Origin: Lytechinus variegatus
Taxonomy: Eukaryota > Echinodermata > Echinoidea > Temnopleuroida > Toxopneustidae
NCBI RefSeq assembly: GCF_018143015.1
Contig: NC_054743.1
Coordinates: 33,381,934 to 33,445,933, forward strand
Length of the DNA: 64,000 nucleotides
Reading direction: 5' to 3'
This document shows positions 57,801 to 64,000 of this stretch, in pieces. Both the position numbers and the translations under genes were made by a program. Positions within the stretch are counted from its first letter, which is position 1, and the number at the start of each line of letters is the position of its first letter. The notes under the pieces were generated by a model. It saw nothing but the letters and a program-made list of their open reading frames with translations. It was not told the origin of the DNA and did no database searches.

Positions 57801-60800
57801 GCGGTCCTTTTTATTTCTCCTGGTGGATTATTTGAGCCTTTAACCCATAGTTTATATATACACGCTAAAGCCATATCTCTCGGGTGGATTTTTAATGAAG
57901 TATGTAAATTTTTCAGTAACAGTAGTCAATTTAGACTCCATTTTTGGAAGCCATCTTGGATTTTTGGATATACTGGACCATTGACCTGTCGTTATGTATT
58001 ATCTGACCCTTTAAACCATGGTTTAGACACAAAAATATTATCTCCCAGGCAGATATTAGATGAACTATGTCAATTTTAGACTCCATTTTACAAGCCGTCT
58101 TTGATTTTTATGTCAATTTTTCAGGAACAGCAGTCAAGTTAGACTCCATTTTTTGGAAATCATCTTGGATTTTTAGACATACTGGACCACCGAGTGTCTT
58201 TTTAACCATTCCCTTCAAACCATGATTTAGACAACACAATCATATATCCAGGCAGATATCAAATGTACTATGTCCATTTGTAAGTAATAGAAGCCATTTA
58301 GTAAACCCCATTACTTGAAGCAATCTTGGATTTTTGGACAAACTTGACCAGTGACTGTCCTTGTAGCTTATCAAAATGTAGACCCTTAAAACCATTGAAT
58401 AGAAACAGAATTAAAGATACTAACATAAGCAATAGATAAATTGTGGATTTTTAGGCTTTGGCGGCCATTTTAGACGCCATCTTGGATTTTTGGATATACT
58501 GGTCTGCATATGTTCACTCTAACCTGTATCAATAGATCTTTTTACACTGTTAAACCATGAAATATGCACAAAATTTTGATGTCTAGGTCGGATAATGAGA
58601 GCGCTATGGCCATTTTGGACGCCATCTTGGATTACGGAAAACCCTCAAGGAGGATATATGAGGATTTTTAGTATGTTATTCTAGACATGTTCCTGGACCT
58701 ATCCTGAAAAAATCAGCTTGTTACCTGAGATTTCCTTTCTTAAGCCTATTTTGGCCTAATACTCTTGGACTAACTGTTGTGTCGGAAATGCAGAGCGGAA
58801 TAAAATTGCTATTCTTAAAAATAAAGAGGAATTTAAGATAACTCTACAATCGCAATGTGTATCCCTAATAGAAAATAAAGGGCAAAAAGGGGGTGTCACT
58901 GCCCCGTAGGGCGCAATTCGCATGTTTATCCTCACCTCCAAAAGAGAAGGGTGATGGGCACAATGATCGAGGGAAGCTTGATGGCAAATGGTATTATATG
59001 CACACAACTCTGTCCTCTGTGTTTATAATGATAATAATAATATTCCGCATTTATATAGCGCTTAATACATCGGAACGACGTCTCTAAGCGCTTTACAGAA
59101 ATATTATTACCCCCGGTCATCGGATCTTTGCATGCCCGCATATAATGTATGCACCTTCTCCTCTCCCTGGGGAGCATTCCAACAAGAGTTCCAAGACTCA
59201 ATTGCTAGGCATACTACATACTATAGGCTTTCACATCCTACCGGGTACCCATTTAACACATGGAGAGTGGAAAGTGTGGATTAACGCCTTGCCAAAGGAC
59301 GCTATAGGACATTCGAACACACGACCCTCTGATTACAAGGAGAGAGTCAGAACCGCTCCACCCCGACGATTCCACGCGCGTCCCTTCCCACCACAACACC
59401 CCCGATCCGCGCCCAGACACATACAGCACCAAGCATTGTAAACCGATTAATCACTTCACATTCAAGACTACTTATCAAATTCCAACATGCTGAATAATTA
59501 ACCTTCATAGACATAATTTTGTGAAGAAGTAAATCGATGCTGAATGTGTATCAGATATTTCTTTAATATTAGACCAGCAGTGAATAGATTCTCATACACA
59601 TCCCAAAGTATAATTATGTACGCTTTGAAGAAAAAGGTCTTTGTCATATACATGTAAAGTATATTAATCAACGAGTCATAAAAGTAAAATTAGTATGTGT
59701 GCTTGTTTTGTATTAATTTCCATATAAAAAATAGGGCCTATAGATGTTCAAATTTAACAAATCATATAAAATATTGAAGATTGCCCATTCCAGCGGTATT
59801 TACAAAATACTACTGTTATTCCAGAGTCTTGTAATGTTAAATGAAGATATTCGGTATGATTGATTTGTTTTCGCAAAGATTTGAATTAAAAAATATAGAT
59901 ATATACAATTTAAAGAGGTGATGCGTGACAACTTATAAGTGGTAAATGTAAGATAAATGTATAGATTCGTTTTATCAAATTGTAAGCCTATGTGGTAAGT
60001 ATACTCAGCTCAATATTTCTGATAATAGATTTCATGATAATTTACCATAAACCATGGATGGTCCAGTTGTTCTTTACATTGTATTCACGGCAATCCTGCG
60101 TATAAAATAAGAAGAGGTGATAAGAAAGCAGCTACAATTTTAGGAAGTGATAATAGGCATGATGGATCAATACAAAAAAAACTCTCACCCATTATATTGC
60201 TCCGATGAATACAAACTGCAGGAAAACGAGCTTTTAATAGATCATCCAACTAGAAACTTTGCTTTTTCATGTCTTTGCCAAATCATTGTTTGGGTCGTTC
60301 AATTCCTAGTTTGGATGTCCTTCCCCCAAAAAATATCTACAGACATCACATGCATGCATGTTCTTTACAATTAATTCAAAGCAACATTCATCTCACTCCT
60401 ATTATGTTTATATATTTTACAAGGTATTTAAAACATACATGTAAATACATTATAAAGAATTATTTGAATAATTGAGTTTCAAAGTAAATTTATGTAGGCC
60501 TAAATCAAGAAAAAATAACATTAAATAATTCCTGCCTTGTTCAATTTCATTTTCAGTTGTGTTAATCCGAAACACGGAACAGATACACAGATAGTAGTTT
60601 AGTCCAAAAATAAGAAAAACGGTACTTTGTTATTTCGAAAATTTGTGGCATTATGATTCCGAAGTTTCTTTAGTCCCAAAAAAAATATTTGGTTCTTATG
60701 CCGCGTAAAATAAGTTTCGTTGGCGCGAAAATTAAATAAGATTCAATAATATGAAAATATAACTAATGAACTGCTTATAGGAACCTTGCTTTATTTGCAA

Positions 60801-62807
60801 ACTCGGATTATTTTCAATCGGATTAACACATCTCCAGACTAATGAACTTCGGAATATCGAACCTTCAGAGTATTCGAATCTTAGGAATAATGAGTTTTGG
60901 AATTAACGAGGAATAGTGAAAATAATGATGTATTCTAAATTTAGATTTAGAAGGCTCTCGATCGGCCCGTATAAATGAATGAGTCAGAATAGCATACCTT
61001 TCCAAATTTTCTGCAGACAGTTGGTGGCCATTCTAATGCGAGTGTTAGATGATCCCATCTACTTCTGAGAAGAGTCCAGCAATGAAATCAATATAGATTA
61101 TTAGTAAATATTGTTATGATCTCAATAGGGACTATATTGTACAGACCGTTTGGTTCAAGGTACTACAAAATAGTAAATAGTACTTCAAAATAAAAAAAGG
61201 AACGTTTTGGAGAAACGAACTCTTTTTTATTGCTAGTCAAATTTTTGACAGCGAGAACCTATTATTTACAAAGAGAATGCCAAACACCCCCCCCCCCGAA
61301 AAAAATGGACTGACATTGCCTTTCTTACTGAATACAATAAATGATGCTAAGAACATGTGAGAATCGACCTATCTGACTGTTTGAAGTTGACTAGCAAACA
61401 GTCGAAGTTTTCTCAAACTCGGAATTGCAAAAAAACTCTATTTTTTCTGATAGCCTATTAATATGTAATATATATAGTCCTCTCATGCCTATAGCTATAT
61501 CAGCATATGTAAGTGCTTTAGTTGTAGAAAAAATAGGCTTATAAATACAACAAAAGAAATGACAGTGACATCAAAATATACGTGGACCTCCATTCACCGG
61601 CTCAATTCCGATATAAGGCAACGTAGCAAGAGTCATTGCAGTCAGTCAGCACCAATGGGGTGGGGCAATCACTCACACCCCCCCCCCTCCCGATAACCTT
61701 GAAAAATGAAAAAAAAAACTTTTGAGTAATTTTTAAATGATAGCTGTACATGCTGTCACAGGCATCATATTCAAGCTGTATGTGATTTTGGGCCCGTTGC
61801 AGGAAGAGTTTTAATCAACCCCCCGGGGGGGGGCACTTACATTGACGAGTGGATACCATGCGCGACCAAAAAAACACGTAAAAAGGATGTCTTTTTCACG
61901 ATAGGGCACGTTACGTACGTAACGTGATAAGGGTGTCAAAAACACAAAAATAATGAAAAAAGGGTATCTATTTCGCTAGGAAAATTACGTGTTTAGGGTC
62001 GAATTTGCGGGGATGATAAAACAAAATTAAATGTTTTATAAAGGATGTCCTTTTTGCCCCAACACTACGTGTTTAGAGTCTGATTTGCGCGAGGTGTAGA
62101 AGATGGGGTCGTACTAAACCAAAAAAGGTAAAAGCCGACGACCGAAGGACCCGTGACAATAAAACATTCCTGTACTTGTTTAGGGGTTCATTTATTTGCC
62201 AAGAGTATCGTTTTGTTTTCCAATACTTGTTAAGGGGTGCATTTTCAGAATATGGAAATTACGTGTTTAGGGTGCTTTTCGAGACCCCATGGTCGCGCAT
62301 GGTATCCACTCGTGAATGGAAGTGCCCCCCCCCCCCCCGGAATCAAACGCAACTCTAAAAATCATGCGCAACTTGATTTTCAACCAATCAACAGCGCGCA
62401 TTTTTGACTTGCGATTGATTTTTTGACTTGCGTTTAAACGCAACTCTTTCTGCAACGGGCCCCTTAAGTACCATATATATCACTCTTCATTTTTTCTTGT
62501 CCACCCTTGCCCCACCCCCCGAAAATAAATGTGCTACCCTCCACTTGTCACACCCCCCCCCCATTTAAAAATCCATCCAGATGCACAAGTAGCAGATAAC
62601 AGCCATAATTTTTTTCTGCATAACATGTTGAATTGTCACACAATGTATCAATAGGAAACATTTAGGCCTAGCCTATCCATGAAAATTAGTTGTAGTACTG
62701 CCTTACCGGGTAGACCCTCCGAAGTCTGTTTGAAGCTCCGATTTCACCACACCAAATGCTAGTAGTAGTGGTAATAAAACAAGACTGGTCAGCACAAGAG
62801 ATTCCAT
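42684..62807 (-). CDS. RNASET2: Ribonuclease T2 (8 coding exons, 240 aa)
   Basis: Secreted or lysosomal acid endoribonuclease that cleaves single-stranded RNA through a 2',3'-cyclic phosphate. Exons join in frame to 240 aa: signal peptide MESLVLTSLVLLPLLLAFG (1-19), CAS I WTIHGLWP (67-74) with catalytic H70, and CAS II FWAYEWVKHGTC (119-130) with E123, K126 and H127. Eight cysteines (51, 58, 85, 130, 196, 210, 220, 228) could form four disulfides. Sequons at N66 and N86. The usual HEW of CAS II is YEW here (Y122), while the catalytic His, Glu and His are kept. Human RNASET2 is about 256 aa, so length is normal. All splice sites are GT/AG. Same strand as MPC1, 5 kb upstream of it. Confidence 0.96.
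43109..43345. mobile_element. MITE with ACACCAG motifs (family M)
   Basis: CACTGCGAAAACTCTGGTGTT and AACACCGGAGTTTTTGCATTG are inverted. Long inner arms include CCGGAATCTATGTCCACACC and its complement. Related to 54836-55076. Confidence 0.75.
43530..43765. mobile_element. Inverted-repeat element (TGCCAAAAGGGCCTTAA)
   Basis: TTATGCCAAAAGGGCCTTAA at 43529-43549 and TTAAGGCCCTTTTGGCATAA at 43736-43756 are perfect inverted copies, with TACGTAG/TACGT just outside. Confidence 0.75.
44715..46159. mobile_element. Mutator-like element with TCTA microsatellite core
   Basis: 75-bp terminal inverted repeats, 44715-44789 and 46085-46159, with one visible mismatch, flanked by 9-bp direct repeats TGACGGGAG (44706-44714 and 46160-46168). 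A 9-bp target duplication with long TIRs is typical of Mutator-like elements. The interior is mostly a TCTA/CTCT repeat expansion; no transposase, so non-autonomous. Confidence 0.85.
44970..45830. repeat. (TCTA)n / (TCTC)n microsatellite
   Basis: Imperfect tetranucleotide run of about 860 bp, with duplicated blocks such as GTTAATTTGTTAATAATCTT. The Ser/Leu-rich ORFs (166 and 157 aa) are artefacts. Confidence 0.9.
46660..48420. repeat. 1.7-kb pyrimidine-rich (CTTT)n satellite
   Basis: CTTT/TTCC runs in which CATTTCAAA.AATGACGGAAA or TTTCAAAGAATGAAGGAAA recurs near 47775, 47927, 48174 and 48318, so a longer unit is present under the simple repeat. A 95-bp MITE-like insert with GTCCCGTATTT motifs sits at 47033-47130. 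Confidence 0.8.
48579..48696 (-). CDS. RNASET2: RNASET2 coding exon 7
   Basis: 118 nt, acceptor CATTCCAG, donor GTAAGC, phase 0 at the end. Encodes RLLARDNIRPSKVLFYP, ...VRSAIQRGLGHSIGMYC and VDQ, matching human LLKLGIKPS...ALARVYGVIPKIQC. A dispersed repeat fragment begins about 20 bp into the following intron. Confidence 0.93.
49052..49171 (-). CDS. RNASET2: RNASET2 coding exon 6 (CAS II)
   Basis: 120 nt, acceptor TTAACAG, donor GTAAGT, phase 2. Encodes AYEWVKHGTCAAQGKIASLH and on to ...ELNSAVNIY. Catalytic E123 and H127. The residue before Glu is Tyr instead of the usual His. Confidence 0.96.
49299..50208. repeat. 135-175-bp satellite with DR1-like motif (RNASET2 intron 5)
   Basis: Seven units, each with (T)GACCTTTGACC at 49299, 49474, 49610, 49749, 49913, 50052 and 50196, followed by TCATCCTCA.GAACACAC, GGATCATTTG, TTGATGCAGAAATAAAGAAA and GTTGAACAAAAA. 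Confidence 0.9.
50620..50687 (-). CDS. RNASET2: RNASET2 coding exon 5
   Basis: 68 nt, acceptor GTTGCAG, donor GTGAGT, phase 2 (TG|G, Trp120). Encodes DLRITMSKTWSTLDKRKTNE then EF and W, leading into CAS II. Confidence 0.92.
51655..52150. repeat. AT-rich palindromic satellite
   Basis: The exact palindrome ATTATTTATAAATAAT or close variants recur about every 40-70 bp, many times. A left flank CACTGTAAGTAAAATCTTACC (51530) may be the tip of a host element. Confidence 0.8.
52167..52822. mobile_element. Tc1/mariner-like non-autonomous element
   Basis: CAGTGCGTCCCAGAAAAA...TTTTTCTGGGACGCACTG, inverted ends of about 70 bp that continue through CGAAACCGAGATTTA and ATAACTTAATCG, flanked by TA (52165-52166 and 52823-52824). 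No transposase ORF. Confidence 0.85.
52986..53144. mobile_element. Near-perfect hairpin MITE
   Basis: GGGGTCCGTTTCACAAAGGA...TCCTTTATGAAACGGACCCC. The arms are about 65 bp with very few mismatches, including GTAACTTTGCCATTATGGCA and its complement. RNASET2 intron 4. Confidence 0.9.
54571..54643 (-). CDS. RNASET2: RNASET2 coding exon 4
   Basis: 73 nt, acceptor ACGTTCAG, donor GTAATA, phase 0 at the end. Encodes PSQGSSQSPTYCNNSWPFDP and QAVK, matching human CNRSWPFN. A dispersed repeat copy starts about 70 bp upstream of the acceptor. Confidence 0.93.
54712..55146. mobile_element. Family F copy interrupted by a family M-like MITE
   Basis: GGTGACACGACATTTGCTC at the left and GAGCATAATTTCATGGAACC at the right are inverted relics. 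The block 54836-55076, with TGGTGTTA-rich ends ACACAGCAACTGTGG and CCACAGTTTTTACAGTGT, lies inside. Confidence 0.55.
55161..58773. mobile_element. 3.6-kb foldback element with tandem-repeat arms
   Basis: About 150 bp at each end are inverted copies: TTAG.CCAAGAG.ATTAGG, GGTAACAAGCTG, TCAGGATAGGTC, GTCTAGAATAACATACTAAA, CTCCTTGAGGGTTTTCCGTA, AAGATGGCGTCCAAAATGGC. Each arm is a row of roughly 160-170-bp units carrying CCAAGATGG.TTCCAAAAATGG, GGTCCAGTATGTCCA and AAACCATGGTTTAAAGGGTC. The orientation flips near 56700. No conserved ORF. Confidence 0.85.
59026..59385 (-). mobile_element. tRNA-derived SINE, copy 2 (diverged)
   Basis: Shares AGCGCTTAATAC...GTCTCTAAGCGCT, GGTACCCATTTA and ACGACCCTCTG with 17051-17338. 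The box B is eroded (GTTCGAATGTCC on the minus strand). Confidence 0.6.
60046..60095 (-). CDS. RNASET2: RNASET2 coding exon 3 (CAS I)
   Basis: 50 nt, acceptor ATACGCAG, donor GTAAAT, phase 2 (TG|G, Trp73). Encodes DCREYNVKNNWTIHGLW with catalytic H70 and the N66-W-T sequon. Confidence 0.95.
60998..61064 (-). CDS. RNASET2: RNASET2 coding exon 2
   Basis: 67 nt, acceptor CTTCTCAG, donor GTATGC, phase 0 at the end. Encodes WDHLTLALEWPPTVCRKFGK, the first strand and the WPxTxC motif of the family (human VQHWPETVC). Confidence 0.95.
61790..62463. mobile_element. Family A MITE interrupted by element B
   Basis: GGGCCCGTTGCAGGAAGAGT at the left and ACTCTTTCTGCAACGGGCCC at the right, split by an insertion at the AATCAA in its left arm. 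The sequence right of the insertion continues family A collinearly. Confidence 0.85.
61819..62340. mobile_element. Element B, copy 2 (nested in family A)
   Basis: GGGGGGGCACTTACATTGAC...GAATGGAAGTGCCCCCCC ends, flanked by 6-bp direct repeats AATCAA (61813-61818, 62341-62346). About 520 bp, highly similar to 19566-20137, including CGTTACGTACGTAACGTGAT-type and GTGTTTAGGGTCGAATTTGC segments. Confidence 0.9.
62707..62807 (-). CDS. RNASET2: RNASET2 coding exon 1 (signal peptide)
   Basis: 101 nt from ATG to donor GTAAGG, phase 2. A basic-free N-terminus, a Leu/Val core and small residues near 18-22 form a classical secretory signal. The rest, KSELQTDFGGST, is a non-conserved pro-region. Confidence 0.9.
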
Positions 62808-64000
62808 GACTTTGACATTTCATTCTGTTTATTACTCTACACTGAGTAAAGTCCCACAAGTGATTTAATTGTTATGCGATGTATCTTCTTTAAAAAAATA
62901 CATCACATGGAAGTTAGACCACTTGCGGCTATGAAAATAGCCTCAAGTGATCTGGTTTCCGTTTCAATACTTGCATTTACCTTATAAACTTCATACTGTG
63001 AAAACACAATGGCATATTTATGGCCATGAGATTCCTCCTAACTTACAAAGATGATTGTCCTGGTTTTAAATGCAATTTCTTGTTTCCTCCTTGAGGACTG
63101 TGTGGGGTTTTTTTTATCAGCAATGTGTGTTGCTTTCGGTTTGATATATTCGCTGTTGACAAGCAGTTGGTTTACTTTGGGCTAAACCCATTTGGTCAAC
63201 AATTAATTTGATCTAATTGTTATTTTGTGTACACTAAACCAGCTCTGATACACAATTTAGTCTAATTGATTGGTGTTAGTCCAAGTGTATATTAGATGAA
63301 ATGGGTGTCAGCCTAAATAGACCAAAATGATTTCAAGATGAATCGGATTTAGCATAATATACATATAATGAATATTTATGAGTGCAATGGACCATGGACG
63401 AATGAATAATTTTTATGGCGGGGGGGATGACGCATAAGCTTTTTTTTATATAAAACTTGAAAGCGAGGGAGCAAAGCGACCATGATTGTCATTTGGGTGC
63501 TTATGCATTTCATAAAGTGAATTAGGATTGTGTGCATACTTTTGGTGGATTTTGTGAAAATTTTTAGTGATAAAATGTAAACTTTAAACATTTCTGGGGG
63601 GGTACAATTTCCCAAAAGCCCCACCCATCTGCGTACGGCCATATAATGGACAGAATACTTGTACTTCATGAGGTGACAGATGAAATGATCCATTCAAAGA
63701 TCATTCATTTCACCTTTCACTGAATGAAAAATTCTGTCCATTGCACATTTGAAAGGAACATTAATTATTTGTTTTATATGACACATTAAATAGATCCTTA
63801 TCATTTGACATTTATGAATTTGAATGCAAAAGTTGTTTATTGTGGTATACATACAACATGCGCAAAGTGTTTTTATATGTAGCGCCAGTGGTCTTGGCGA
63901 AAATGCAATAGACAAAATCGTATAGATCAAAAAATTGCGCGGATGATGGGCTGAATGATCGACATCGAACAACCAATCAAACGAGAAGGATCTATCTAGG
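62808..64000. other. Upstream of RNASET2
   Basis: Expected 5' UTR and promoter region. No second gene is recognisable. Contains a short hairpin (62929-62958), a diverged inverted-repeat element (about 63170-63350) and a self-complementary ATG-poor stretch around 63660-63740. Confidence 0.4.

Noticed and set aside
1..64000. A defence island, phage, CRISPR or secondary-metabolite cluster
   Set aside because: Spliced animal genes and non-autonomous eukaryotic transposons explain the window. No such system is visible.

Overview
This is a repeat-rich animal nuclear window carrying three intron-rich genes, all on the minus strand. The protein features (a NOX2-type NADPH oxidase, a mitochondrial pyruvate carrier subunit and a T2 ribonuclease) and the dense population of short terminal-inverted-repeat elements, many ending in runs of G or C, suggest a marine invertebrate deuterostome. 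A sea urchin is the best guess. That assignment is inference from gene content and repeat style, not a database match. No bacterial operons, CRISPR arrays or rRNA genes are visible.

Reading the minus strand 5'->3', from the right edge leftwards: (1) RNASET2, secreted/lysosomal acid ribonuclease T2, complete in 8 coding exons (62807 to 42684, 240 aa). (2) MPC1, mitochondrial pyruvate carrier subunit 1, complete in 6 coding exons (37667 to 20941, 155 aa). It includes a 4-nt exon followed by a 16-nt exon, and both are needed to keep the frame. (3) A NOX2/gp91phox-like NADPH oxidase, of which the first 7 coding exons (14000 to 527, residues 1-279) are present. These cover the haem-binding transmembrane core. 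The FAD/NADPH dehydrogenase half must lie beyond the left edge. All exon joins were checked by hand for GT/AG sites, phase and continuity of homology.

Everything else is introns and intergenic DNA built from mobile elements and simple repeats. Main blocks are: a 3.9-kb inverted-repeat element with 174-bp tandem units and nested MITEs in NOX intron 4 (2564-6475); nested insertions at 19310-20165 and 61790-62463, where the same element family has jumped into two different older elements; a 2.1-kb element between two (TA)n tracts (39907-42004); a Mutator-like element with 75-bp inverted repeats and a 9-bp target duplication around a TCTA microsatellite (44715-46159); a 0.9-kb satellite in RNASET2 intron 5 that repeats a nuclear-receptor DR1-like motif; a Tc1/mariner-like element (52167-52822); and a 3.6-kb foldback element whose arms are tandem repeats (55161-58773). 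Two tRNA-derived SINEs and a LINE C-terminal fragment are also present.

The three genes are not an obvious pathway. Their adjacency is of interest mainly because MPC1 and RNASET2 are also near neighbours on human chromosome 6q27, as recalled and still to be checked, which may be old linkage. The most unusual biology seen directly is the 4-nt plus 16-nt microexon pair in MPC1.
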